Of a stretch of 64,000 bases of DNA, positions 47,279 through 58,334 are shown piece by piece. Within the stretch, counting starts at the first letter, position 1. Each line of letters starts with the position of its first letter. The stretch lies in NCBI RefSeq assembly GCF_039871975.1, contig NZ_JBDPLL010000001.1; one strand, given 5' to 3'. The notes under the pieces are model-generated. The model saw nothing but the letters and a program-made list of their open reading frames with translations. It was not told where the DNA came from and did not search any database. The translations under genes were made by a program, and so were the position numbers. The stretch is from Trichormus_B sp936914905. GTDB lineage: Bacteria; Cyanobacteriota; Cyanobacteriia; Cyanobacteriales; Nostocaceae.

Positions 47279-48690
47279 TGACGCAAAAAATTTTAGCAAA
47301 AGACTTATCACAAACAGAGTTGCTGCAAAGCATTGAGCGAAAAGGAAGTGCAGAAGAATCTATGGGTCAGACAGTAGAGATATTACTGAATCTATATTAC
47401 TGAATAATAATAGAGCAGTTACAATCAGAAGTCAAAGAATTACCGGCAGAAAATCAAGGGTTAAGATATGAAAACAAGCGATTGAAGGGAGAAAAGGGTC
47501 AGCCAGAGATAAAAGCCAAGAATAAACAAGGCTTCACAAGCATCACTCATCGAAGAAAGAGCGACAAACGCCAAAAAAGGATAACAAAGGTAGTAAGAAG
47601 GCTTCGATTACAATCAATAGAGAAGAAATAGTAGAATATCCCTAATAATTACTGCCAGCAGACGCGCATTTCAAAGGGTATGAAGAAGTAATCATCCAAG
47701 ACATGATCCTGGCAACTGATAACGTACTATACCGGAAAGAGAAATACTACTCAGTATTAGAAGGAAAGACTTATTTGGCAGAACGTCCTTGCGGTTATGA
47801 GGGAGAATTTGGTCTAGGAATAAAAACCCTGATTATCAGCTGGTACTATGGGGGGAATATAAACCAAGGCAAGTTGTTAGAGTTCCTAGAGGACATTGAC
47901 TTGCTCGAGCATTTTCAACTACCAACTAAATGGAAAAACCCTCTCCAAGTATTACCTCAAGAAACTATGTTTAGTGAGGCAAAGTTTCATACCCTACTGG
48001 ATACACATCTGCCTAAACTGGGTTCACAACAACGGACTCGGATTATGGAAGCAGCAGCTATTGCTTTCTCTCACCAACAAACTGATTAGCCAGTGGTGCA
48101 AACTCTAGTATGTGATGATGCTCCTCAATTCAAGTTACTGACTGATAATATCGCTTTGTTTTGGGTACATCAAGGAAGACGTTATAAGAAGTTAAGTCCG
48201 TTTATTCCTTGTCACCAACAGGTTTTAGATCAATTCCTGGATAATTTCTGGAATTACTACCGATACTTACTCACTTATCAAGATTCTCCCAGTCAGCAAA
48301 CGGCAGATAAACTCCGGTATAAGTTTTGGAAGTTGTTCGACACTGACAGTAGTTATCAACAATTGGATGGGTAAAAACAATTAATTCTGCTCAAAATTTC
48401 TGAGTTGCTTGATGTTTTAGAGGAGCCTGAATTGCCTTTGCACAATAACCCGGCTGAGTTAGCTCCTAGAAATATGGTCTAGCGAGGCAATATTAGTTAT
48501 GCCACTTAGACTCTCAAAGAGACTCAGGCTTGGGATACTTTTATGTGTCTTGTTACTACTACTCGTAAGTTGGGAATTAGCTTTTTGAATATATTCGTGA
48601 CTACATTTCTGTGGTTGGGAATATTCCCTGTTTAGCGACTATTTGTTACGAAAAATCTGCTCTCAATCCTTTTTCCTGCTTATGGATGCC
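47279..48690 (+). pseudogene. IS66-type transposase remnant
   Basis: The segment starts MTQKILAKDLSQTELLQSIE with the coiled N-terminus EQLQSEVKELPAENQGLRYE. Catalytic-domain pieces follow: HFKGYEEVIIQDMILATDNV, YGGNINQGKLLEFLEDIDL, VVQTLVCDDAPQFKLLTD and LPLHNNPAELAPRNMV (acidic-region end), then TQAWDTFMCLVTTTRKLGIS. Several stops and frameshifts divide it into at least four open pieces. No clear terminal inverted repeats could be assigned. Family assignment to IS66-like elements rests on these blocks and order. Confidence 0.7.
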
Positions 48691-49046
48691 TGAATAACTT
48701 CTTCCCTCGAAGTATTCAGGGGATACCTCCTATTATATTTATGATGTTCTTTACTGTGTAGAATAAATACTTCGGTTCCTATCTCTCTCTGAGCAATAAT
48801 CTATTCACACTGTCATGTGAAACATCTTCCAATATCTCTGCCAATCTACAAAATCCCTCATGGTTTAGTGATAAAAGCAAAAACAGAGTGTAATATTCCA
48901 GACCATATTCTGCTATAGAAGGTTTGGTTATTTCTCTAATTCTCCGACACCTACTAAATAGGTGATATTTTTTACCACTATCTACACGGTTTGACTACCT
49001 TGTCAATGCCTAAGTTATACAATAATATTTTACTAGTTTGATATTA

Positions 49047-49622
49047 TTATGTAGATGCACTCTCTGAATTTTTGAGTCGCCAAGCTTTGAATTTATGATG
49101 AGTAGCCGTATAATTTGGCATCCAACCTTCAACAGTTGTTAAATAACGGATCAGCTTAAAATGTAAGGATGCTGAAGGACTACATAAATGTTCCACATTG
49201 TTGGGAATGTACAAATAGTCTTCATGCTGAAGTCATAACTGCACTTGGGTACCATCAGGCCTAACGAAACCATAAATAATTTCTCCTGCTAACAAATAAA
49301 TAGCCTCAGCTGCATTGTCAGTATGGTAACGTGCCTAAGTTGCTATCCAATTTTCTAAATTTGGGGAACCTGCATGTATATTGAGTAAATCACTCCAATG
49401 ATGGTCGGTTTCCGTTTGCAGGAATTCAAACACACTCTTATGAAGTTCTACAATGTAACGTTTCTCCGATTCAGTAATAGCTCCTTGTTCTACTAATTTA
49501 GAGAAAAGCAGTGATGTTCCTGTTTCATAATTTCTCAGCCTGATATTTAGGGATTCTAGTTCATCAACTATCTTACTTAAACTACTCTCGCTTATGCCGT
49601 TGTCAAGTAATAAAATTGCCAT
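49047..49622 (-). pseudogene. mtnD: Acireductone dioxygenase (cupin) with nonsense mutations
   Basis: One - strand frame of 192 codons reads MAILLLDNGISESSLSKIVD, ELHKSVFEFLQTETDHHWSD, LLNIHAGSPNLENW, RYHTDNAAEAIYLLAGEIIY, GFVRPDGTQV, LYIPNNVEHLCSPSASLHFK and LTTVEGWMPNYT. These are acireductone dioxygenase blocks, including the metal ligands of HxDNAAE and the later His. Two single-codon stops (about 49335 and 49233) interrupt it, with no frameshift. The enzyme serves the methionine salvage pathway. Inactivation appears recent. Confidence 0.85.
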
Positions 49623-49960
49623 GACAAAATACTAAATTCTTTTTTGTTAAGAACAGTTTACTTATAATTTCTACCAAAAAGCTACTCTTTCCGACTAAGG
49701 AAGTACTGTTTGAATTTATACAAAGTATTTCTAGCTATTTATTTAGGTTTTGTTTTACATAATTTCTCCAATTGTAGGATTTACACGAGTGTCACAATCA
49801 AGCTTTTGTAGGGTATGTCAGATGCTGAAAATGTGTTGATATGAACCAATATATAGGCCTGATACACCATACTAATATGCCAGTTGCATAAGTCCTAAAT
49901 TGATAACTATTAATAATTTCATTACTATAGGATAGTACAAGAAAACTATATTATATCGAA

Positions 49961-51400
49961 ATGTCTGATTTAATTTTGTTTTGGCATCGCCGGGATTTAC
50001 GTATTTCTGATAATACAGGACTAGTAGCGGCTAGAGAACAAAGTTCAAAGATAGTAGGTGTATTTTGTCTTGACCCTTGTATTTTAAACAGTGATGATGT
50101 TGCACCTACAAGAATAAAGTATATGATTGGCTGTTTACAGTCATTACAAGAACAATACACTCAAGCAGGTAGCCAGTTAGTAATTTTACATGATAACCCT
50201 ATCGCAGTCATTCCTGCCTTAGCTGAAGCATTGAAAGTTAAAGCAGTATTTTGGAATTGGGATGTAGAACCTTACGCACAAATACGGGATAATAATGTAA
50301 TTTCTATCCTTAAAGCAAAAGGTATTCAAACTATTAATCAAAATTGGGATCAGTTACTACACTCACCAGACGAAATCTTGAGTGGTTCTAAAACTCCCTA
50401 CACAGTGTATACTCCCTTCTGGGAAAATTGGAGTAGTAAACCAAAAGCAAATCCAGTTGCAACTTTAGAGAATTCTGAAGGATTGACAGCAGCAGAACAA
50501 AAAATTGCAACACAAGCTGGTGCAATTAGTTTACCCTCTGCACAAGATTTAGGCTTTATTTGGGATGGAGAATTAATCATTGAACCAGGAGAAGCAGCAG
50601 CAAAAGCTAGGTTAAAAACTTTTACCACTTCTGCTATTAATAAATATCAAGAACAACGTAATTTTCCCAGTGTAGATGGAACATCCCAACTAAGTACGGC
50701 TTTGAAATTTGGTGTAATTGGTATTCGTACAATTTGGCAAGCTACAAAAGAATTATTAGAAACTAGTAATAGTGAAGAAGTAACAGCAAGTATTCACACA
50801 TGGCAAAAAGAATTGGCTTGGCGGGAATTTTATCAACATACAATGTATCATTTTCCGGCATTAGCTAATGGTGCATATCGAGATAGTTTTAAGAAGTTCC
50901 CTTGGCAGAATAATCAAGCATATTTTCAAGCTTGGTGTAAGGGAAAAACTGGTTATCCGATAGTTGATGCAGCGATGCGGCAATTAAATGAAATCGGCTG
51001 GATGCACAATAGATGTAGAATGATTGTAGCCAGTTTTCTCACCAAAGATTTAATTATTAATCCTCAATGGGGAGAAAAATATTTTATGCAGAAACTTATT
51101 GACGGTGATTTATCTGCTAATAATGGCGGTTGGCAATGGAGTGCTTCCAGTGGGATGAATTCCAAACCATTGAGGATATTTAACCCAGCCAGCCAAGCGC
51201 GAAAATTCGATATTGATGGTGAATATATTCGGCAATGGGTTCGAGAATTAAAATCTGTAGATACAGAATATTTAGTAAGTGGTAATATTACACCTTTAGA
51301 ACGTCGTGCTCTTGGTTATCCTACACCAATAGTAGATCATAAGAAACAGCAAGCTGTGTTTAAACAATTAAATCAAGAGCAAAAAAGATGTATGGATTGA
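49961..51400 (+). CDS. phr: Deoxyribodipyrimidine photolyase
   Basis: The 479-residue flavoprotein repairs cyclobutane pyrimidine dimers with light. It shows the N-terminal antenna-domain start LILFWHRRDLRISDNTGLVA. In the FAD domain it shows ELAWREFYQHTMYHFPALAN, GKTGYPIVDAAMRQLNEIGW, MHNRCRMIVASFLTKDL and NNGGWQWSASSGMNSKPLRI. The form matches the cyanobacterial class I enzyme that uses 8-hydroxy-5-deazaflavin. Complete and intact. Confidence 0.96.
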   Translation: MSDLILFWHRRDLRISDNTGLVAAREQSSKIVGVFCLDPCILNSDDVAPTRIKYMIGCLQSLQEQYTQAGSQLVILHDNPIAVIPALAEALKVKAVFWNWDVEPYAQIRDNNVISILKAKGIQTINQNWDQLLHSPDEILSGSKTPYTVYTPFWENWSSKPKANPVATLENSEGLTAAEQKIATQAGAISLPSAQDLGFIWDGELIIEPGEAAAKARLKTFTTSAINKYQEQRNFPSVDGTSQLSTALKFGVIGIRTIWQATKELLETSNSEEVTASIHTWQKELAWREFYQHTMYHFPALANGAYRDSFKKFPWQNNQAYFQAWCKGKTGYPIVDAAMRQLNEIGWMHNRCRMIVASFLTKDLIINPQWGEKYFMQKLIDGDLSANNGGWQWSASSGMNSKPLRIFNPASQARKFDIDGEYIRQWVRELKSVDTEYLVSGNITPLERRALGYPTPIVDHKKQQAVFKQLNQEQKRCMD

Positions 51401-51511
51401 TTTTCACTAGTGACACTTTAAGTAAATGGTTACAATATACCTTTTAATAGAAAACTGCACTTTTCTGTGTGCTTGGAGTGCATTATCGTAAGTTATTTGA
51501 ATAACTGGCAT

Positions 51512-51565
51512 GATATTAAGTATATACTAGCATCATAAACATAATGCCAGTATATACTTAATATC
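51512..51565. repeat. 17-bp inverted repeat downstream of phr
   Basis: GATATTAAGTATATACT (51512-51528) is exactly inverted at 51549-51565. The flanking CTGGCAT and ATGCCAG are also complementary, so alternative pairings exist. It lies 110 bases past the photolyase stop. Confidence 0.8.
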
Positions 51566-51589
51566 GGTTTATGTGATCACCTGATGATC

Positions 51590-54500
51590 ATCCGTTAATA
51601 ATCCAACTGAGGCTACCTTCTTCCTATCCTCAGTTATTGGAACGAGTAGATATTTGACTGTGCTTAGGTTTAATATCTGATACCAAAGTTAGGCAAATAT
51701 GTCGGGAATATCTTGTTTGTCCTGTAATATTACAACCACAAATTCAGCGTCTCCCACAAGGTGTATTGACAAGTGCAACTAGATCAAAACCATTAATTCC
51801 TACTTTACCCCCAGAACTAAAAGCACCAGCTAGACCAAATGTCTTCACTTCGATTTTTCAATAATTGGGTGAAGAATTAAGTGTACCCTAGTTGTTATTT
51901 TCGGAAGTATTTTGAGTAGTTTTATCCTCTGGTGTATTGGCTGCAAGTCAGTGGGAAAAGTTTCCTGGCATTGGACAATACGGAGTTTTATTAACCTATA
52001 CTTTAAATTTTAAAGGTTTGACCTTCTGGGCTGGAAAACAAACTAACCTCCAATTGATAGCACAGACTTTATTAATTATGACCTTGTTATTAGTACCTGT
52101 CAATTTCTAGGCCATGGATAGCTTTAGTTTGTGAAACAATCCTATCAACTGGGTAATTTTAGCGTTTGGTTCTCTAGTATTATCAACGATAACCATTTTA
52201 CCTTCTCGAAATCGGACAGTTCTTAGTGATTTTCCCAGTGGGGAAACCAATATTCAATATTTTTGGACTGAGTTATTTGTATTGGGTTTGGAAGATATCT
52301 AGGTTCTTCTTTGATTACTGTTTATGAAGACCTAGGCCAAACTATAAAAAATTCAGATGCACAGAATAATATTTGGGGCATTAGTATATATCTTGCTGTG
52401 ATTATTTACGGGTCATTAGGAATATTATCAAGGGTGATTATTGTCGCTAGTGTAACTGTTAATCAGTTGGGTTTAGCTATTGGTATTTCTGGTTATTTAG
52501 CAGTTTGGTTAGCAGAGATAAACCTCACCCTCAACTCCTCTCCGCAAGCAGAGAGGGAAGTAAGTTCCTCGACAAATATACCTTCCCTTACTTCTATTTG
52601 AGAAAGATTAGGGGGAATTTTGTTGTTTTTGAGTCAGTCTGAGTCAGGGATAAATAAATCTTCGCAAGTAATAACTATAAATGGTTAAAGTTTATGGGCT
52701 TCTAGTCGCTGTTTAGGAAAGTATATTTTAAAAATTGACTTATTAGTGTTTTTGATAATTGGGTTACAATTAATTTGGTTAGATTGCCAGTTAGTTTCTG
52801 GTAAATTGTAGAAGTTAATTATTAATATTGCTGCTAATGTAACTAATGCTCAAAATCAGAACTTTGTATTATTAAGTGTGGCTTTATTTACCTATTTAGT
52901 TTTGACTGTCACACTCACAAATAGTTTACATCGTGCTAATAAACCAAATTTGGTAATCTTTGGCGATCCGTTAAATGTATGATTTGGGCTAACATTGACA
53001 ATGTTAGGGATAATAGTTTCACAGTGCTATCACTCAATCTTCTCTTCTCTACTATCACCAAAGAACGCTCTTCTCGTATCTTAATGTATGTCTAAGTCAC
53101 GTTACACGTTACAGGAGTATTAACGCTTTGTTATACTATTAATTGGTGGTTTCCTAATCTCAGTTATGAAGTGTAGGGAATATTTCTATTAGCTTTGATG
53201 GTAGGAGAATAGATATTTAGCTCGAGAGAAACTGTCTGGAGAAATAGTGCCGGTATATTGGTTTAGGTTTAGCCACTGTAAGTTTCCTCCTATTATGGAT
53301 AAAAGCAGAGGCATTTTAGTATGGTAATATCGGTAATGCCGATTGTTAATGTACTGTTTCATTAATTGAACCTTTAACACTCACCGCTTTAGGAAAGCCT
53401 AGCCGTGACACTAGCCGCAGTACCAAAATTTTTGTCAGTGTGATAGCTCTATTATCGGCCCAACTTTTAACCCTTCCATTAGCAGAAAATAGACTAGTTG
53501 TTTTCAGAGTAAGAACTACTATCATGTTTCTCAATACTTGCTATTCACGAAATCAAACAACTGCGGGAACTAGCATCCCTTTTGGGTTGAGTTTAATAGT
53601 TGCCTCATTATAGCAAATTTTCCCATATTCAGGGTTATCAGGTTGGTTAATAAGTAGATAGCTTAGCCATTCTACCTTTATGGGTACCAAGGAAATTACT
53701 CTTTAACAAGACTCAAATTTATGCCTTAGCTGCTGACAAATGGGCGATCACACTCTGTATCCTAGAATTACTTAGCACCACCATACACTGCTTCCTCATT
53801 TATGCAGGGGATAGAAGCTCTAGTATTTTTTATCGAACTGCCACACTAATAACTCTAGCAGCAATTATCTATCGGAGTCGGCAACAAGCATCCAATTAGG
53901 CATTTTATAGCATCGGCTGGTGTTTAGAATTATTTAGTCACCGAAGTTCTCGGATTTTATTAACCATATATAATTAGTATCACCATTACTAACATTGCTC
54001 TTGGGTTAACAACTCAATTCTTTGGATAATCCTGGCACGGAAAATATCAAATATTATCCACTGCCTTTAATATTATACTCCTCATTTATGGTGTATTTAG
54101 CAAAGTCTTACGAATTAATACCTTTACTAACTAGACAGGTGTTTCTCTCTTGGGTGTAGCCTTAATCTTAATTAGTATAGGATGCAGAAAAGAAGAATTT
54201 AAACCTCTCTTTTACTTTGCTATCATTGGTGTTGTATCTATTTCTACTGATTAACTCCTGTCCTATCAAATATCCGTAGTAAAAGGAGGTGAAATTGGTG
54301 ACGGTTTAATCAGTTCCGCTTTAGTTACTAGCATCATATATGTTTACCGTATCCCTACCTCTTGGTTGATTAGCTATTTGCAACTTACACCAGAAGAACT
54401 AAAGATCTCACCTATTTACACTCTATTTGGAGTAGCAGTGTATTTTAACTTGCGATTATCGTTCCTATTCAAAATAACCTTTATTTAGGAATATCTGGAA

Positions 54501-55417
54501 ATAGGAACAGGAGTATTTTTAACCCGCTATACAATATGGCAAGGAAGGAGGAATAATCCTCATTAACCTGCACAGAGTATTGGAAATATAGCTGTAGATG
54601 AAATTCGTGCTTACCTGAGTTTAATAGAATTAGTAATCCTAAGTTTATATCTACAAGACTTATCAATAGTACGATTTTTAATCAAAAATAACTAATACCT
54701 TGCAATGCTGCAATTACTTGCTCATTTCCCTACTCTCTTTAGATCTTACCTTGGGATAATTTAGGTTAGTTAAAAACTCCTTACCAAATAACAGCATACA
54801 TCTTGCCATGAATTCTTATAGGATTAAATCAACAACAAATTCATCCTATCACCTTAATAATTGCAGCTGGATATTACATTTTTCTTCTCACAATCAACGG
54901 ATAACTACAGTTTACCTACATTAGTATAATCTAAATTAATTGGGTCTTATTTAACTGGTTTTAGTAATTAAAGCTCAAGGATAAGTCATAGTATATTAGA
55001 CTTATCGGATTATCAACTGTATACTATAATTTTACCAAAATGGACCCACGACTAAAACCACCACAATTAAAATAAACTTATCATATTGTGCGAACAATAG
55101 GCAGTAATTCAATTTGTAATTGGGCGTTTTTTTGATCAGAATTTACCTCTTATCCCCAGTATTCTTAGCCTGATCACCATCTTTACTGGACTAGCTTTAC
55201 GAATACGCGCATTTCTCCATATTGGTACAGCCACTTTTCTCAGCACTAGTATTTATCAATTAGTTATATTTAGCCTCTGCCATTCCTTCTTAAAATAGAT
55301 TTTAGGTTTACTAGTTGGTATTCTCTTACTTTATATAGGAGCTAACATTGAAATCCGACACACCTAAATCAGTGGCTTACTTTGTAGTAGCAGCAACGAA
55401 TTTCAAGAGTGGGAATA
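51590..55417 (+). pseudogene. Very large DUF2157-like membrane protein, decayed
   Basis: About 3.8 kb reads as a degenerate multi-helix membrane protein. Clear pieces are LGLISDTKVRQICREYLVCP, VVLSSGVLAASQWEKFPGIG, QYGVLLTYTL, AQTLLIMTLLLVPVNF, INWVILAFGSLVLSTIT and, at the end, LRIRAFLHIGTATFLSTSIY, LGLLVGILLLYIGANIEI and NEFQEWE. Many stops coincide with expected Trp codons (TGG to TAG or TGA), with numerous frameshifts. An inserted CCTCACCCTCAACTCCTCTC-type repeat lies near 52523. I recall giant DUF2157-type proteins of this length in Nostocales; function is unknown. Confidence 0.7.
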
Positions 55418-55562
55418 AGACCAGTTAAAAATTAGGAATTAAAATAGCCCCAACCTGTCAAAGAAGCTGGGGACTTACATCATCAAAAACTATTCTTTCT
55501 TCCTTTTTATCTTTGCATCTGTATCTTTGTATCCTTGCGAGATACTAATTCTTTTCTTCTCC

Positions 55563-56513
55563 CTACAAATACAATGACTTCAGCCACTCCCATTCCTGCT
55601 GCAAACCCTCCCTGAGAGAAACCCGTGGCTGATAACCCAGAATTTTTCGTGCCTTAGATACATCTGCAGCCGTGTGACGGGCATCTCCCATAGCTTTTCC
55701 AATGTAGTTACGTTTAATAGGCTTGCCAACTATTTCCGACATTGTATCTAGCACTTCAGCCAGAACCACCCTACTACCACCACCAATATTAAAAATTTCC
55801 CCCACGGCTTCTGGTACAGTAGCCGCAGCTAAATTAGCAGCAACAGCATCACTCACAAATGTAAAATCGCGTGTTTGTTGTCCATCACCATAGACAGGAA
55901 TCGCCTCATCCTCTAAAACAGCTTTAAAGAACTTATTAAATGCCATATCTGGCCGTTGTCTAGGACCATAAACCGTAAAATAACGCAATGACACAAAAGG
56001 CACACCAAAGTTTTTTTGATATAGTGCACACAACCTTTCCGCTGCTAACTTTGTAATACCATAAGGTGAAACAGGTTTAGGATGAATTTCTTCATTTGTC
56101 GGTAAAGTTTCCGCATCACCATATATACTAGAAGTCGAGGCAAAAACTAGTCTTTTCAAATTCTGAGCATCCTTAGCAGCTTCCAACAAAACCTGTGTAG
56201 TATTAATATTTCGTTCAGTGTAAGCCCGAAAGCCCTTACCCCAAGAATTTCTAACCCCAGCTTGTGCAGCTTGATGATAAATTATCTCCACATTTTGACA
56301 AATCCTTGGTAACTCTAAAAATTGAAGATCCCCTTCAATTAAAGTAAAGTTAGACGAATTTTGAAAGGTAGCAATATTTCTTCGTTTCAAAACTGGATCG
56401 TAGTAATCATTAAACTCATCAATGCCAATTACTTCTTCTCCCCGTTGCAATAAAATATCAACTAGGTGAGAACCTATAAAACCAGCAGCCCCAGTAACGA
56501 TAATTTTAGCCAT
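55563..56513 (-). CDS. NAD-dependent sugar-nucleotide epimerase
   Basis: The 316-residue short-chain dehydrogenase has the extended-SDR NAD motif TGAAGFIGSHLVD, the active-site SPYGITKLAAERLC (YxxxK), RYFTVYGPRQRPDMAFNKFF and RDFTFVSDAVAANLAA. This is the GalE/UDP-glucuronate 4-epimerase type. The precise sugar cannot be fixed from sequence alone. It is likely used for extracellular polysaccharide or envelope synthesis. It is intact and adjoins the divergent purD gene across 403 bases. Confidence 0.92.
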   Translation of the reverse strand: MAKIIVTGAAGFIGSHLVDILLQRGEEVIGIDEFNDYYDPVLKRRNIATFQNSSNFTLIEGDLQFLELPRICQNVEIIYHQAAQAGVRNSWGKGFRAYTERNINTTQVLLEAAKDAQNLKRLVFASTSSIYGDAETLPTNEEIHPKPVSPYGITKLAAERLCALYQKNFGVPFVSLRYFTVYGPRQRPDMAFNKFFKAVLEDEAIPVYGDGQQTRDFTFVSDAVAANLAAATVPEAVGEIFNIGGGSRVVLAEVLDTMSEIVGKPIKRNYIGKAMGDARHTAADVSKARKILGYQPRVSLREGLQQEWEWLKSLYL

Positions 56514-56916
56514 GTTGTTTGTTTTTCATTGATACTTTCTCAAACTATTTAGCAGCCTCATATTCATGGGAATTTTCTATCAATATGTACTTTATTCCTG
56601 AGTACAGGAACTTTAAAGATGTAGTTTCTACAAAATTTATTTGATGCAACTTCACATACAATTGATATAACTTTTAATAAACTCAGCTAAATTATAATTA
56701 ATTCTCAAGCACTGGTTCTCAGTCTACTTAAAGAATATAAAAATTTACAAAATGTTTAAATTATTAACTGGTTGTGATTAATTTTGCGTTGAAACCATTA
56801 TTTTGCGTTCCCCATTCTCTGTTATAACACTTGATTAGTAGCCTAACTAATGAAAAAATTGATCTGCGAGTAGCTTTTAGGTATTCGCTTTTTGCAAGGG
56901 ACACACGAGGAAATAA
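56514..56916. other. Divergent intergenic region, nothing recognised
   Basis: It separates the epimerase gene and purD, which are transcribed away from each other, so both promoters should lie here. No motif stands out. The purD ribosome site is GAGGAAATAA before the GTG start. Confidence 0.5.
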
Positions 56917-58203
56917 GTGAAGGTTTTAGTTGTAGGTAATGGGGGACGTGAACACGCTCTAGCGTGGAAACTGCTGCAATCGAATAAAGTTGAGCAAGTT
57001 GTCTGTGTACCTGGTAATGGAGGTACAGCAACTCTGGAACGCTGTCAAAACTTGCCCTTAGCAGTAGATGATTTTGAAGGCATGAGTCAATTTGCCTTAG
57101 AAAATGGTATTTCCTTGGTAGTAGTTGGTCCAGAAATACCTTTGTCTAAAGGAATTACAGATTATCTCCAAAATCAAGGACTCATGGTATTTGGACCAGT
57201 TAAAGCAGGAGCGCAAATTGAAGCCAGTAAAGCTTGGGCTAAAGCTTTAATGCAAGAAGCTGGAGTACCAACAGCTACAGCCGCAGTATTTACAGAGTCT
57301 GCAGCAGCAAAATCATATCTCCAAGCACAGGGATCGCCAATAGTTATCAAAGCTGACGGACTATCCGCTGGTAAGGGTGTAACAGTGGCTCAAACTATGG
57401 AACAAGCCGAAAGCGCCATTGATAACCTTTTTCAGGGACAGTTTGGTAGTACAGTTAATTCTGTGCTCATTGAAGAATGTTTGCTAGGACAAGAAGTTTC
57501 CGTCTTAGCACTCACTGATGGGTTAACAATTCGTCCATTACTACCAGCCCGAGATCATAAGCGAATTGGAGAAGGTGATACAGGAGAAAATACTGGAGGC
57601 ATGGGAGCATATACTCCTACACCCATCGCTACACTAGAGTTAATGGCGCGTGTGCAAACAGAAGTTTTAGAAAGAACTATTACTGCTTTAAGAAACAGAG
57701 GTATTGACTATCGAGGAGTTTTGTATGCTGGTTTAATGGTTGCACCCAATGGGGACTTTAAAGTTTTAGAATTTAACTGTCGCTTTGGTGATCCAGAAAC
57801 GCAAGTCATTTTACCATTGCTGGAAACCCCCTTAGAAGATTTAATCTTGGCTTGCATCGACCAGCATTTGGGAGAAATGCCACCTCTTGCTTGGAAAGAA
57901 GGTTCTGCGGCTACAGTAGTGCTTGCTTCAGGAGGTTATCCAGGAGATTATGAAAAAGGTAAGATCATTACTGGGATTCAAAAAGCAGAAGCAGCCGGAG
58001 CTATTGTGTTTCATGCCGGTACCAAGTTGAATTCATCCCAACAAATCATGACAGACGGTGGTAGAGTCTTGAATATAACTGGGATTGGCGAAAATTTCCA
58101 ACAGGCGATCACTCAAGCTTATACTGGCATAAAACACATTCAATTTTCAGGCGTATATTACCGTAGAGATATTGGTCATAGAGTCCTAAAAATTGAGACC
58201 TGA
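56917..58203 (+). CDS. purD: Phosphoribosylamine-glycine ligase
   Basis: The 428-residue enzyme makes glycinamide ribonucleotide in purine synthesis. It has the PurD N-terminus MKVLVVGNGGREHALAWKL, then ATP-grasp motifs IVIKADGLSAGKGVTVA, ARDHKRIGEGDTGENTGGMG and LEFNCRFGDPETQVILPLL. The start codon is GTG at 56917, supported by GAGGAA seven bases upstream and by the family N-terminus. In cyanobacteria purD commonly precedes the nblS kinase gene, as it does here (131 bases). Confidence 0.97.
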   Translation: MKVLVVGNGGREHALAWKLLQSNKVEQVVCVPGNGGTATLERCQNLPLAVDDFEGMSQFALENGISLVVVGPEIPLSKGITDYLQNQGLMVFGPVKAGAQIEASKAWAKALMQEAGVPTATAAVFTESAAAKSYLQAQGSPIVIKADGLSAGKGVTVAQTMEQAESAIDNLFQGQFGSTVNSVLIEECLLGQEVSVLALTDGLTIRPLLPARDHKRIGEGDTGENTGGMGAYTPTPIATLELMARVQTEVLERTITALRNRGIDYRGVLYAGLMVAPNGDFKVLEFNCRFGDPETQVILPLLETPLEDLILACIDQHLGEMPPLAWKEGSAATVVLASGGYPGDYEKGKIITGIQKAEAAGAIVFHAGTKLNSSQQIMTDGGRVLNITGIGENFQQAITQAYTGIKHIQFSGVYYRRDIGHRVLKIET

Positions 58204-58334
58204 GTTAGCTTAATTAGTAGTTTTTCATCTCTCCACCCTCCTAATTTCCCATTTCTTGCTAACACCTTATCAGCTGTTAATTTTTAAGTTGTTGGGGTAG
58301 AAAACAAAGAACTACATTTTAAGTCTCTTTTAAG

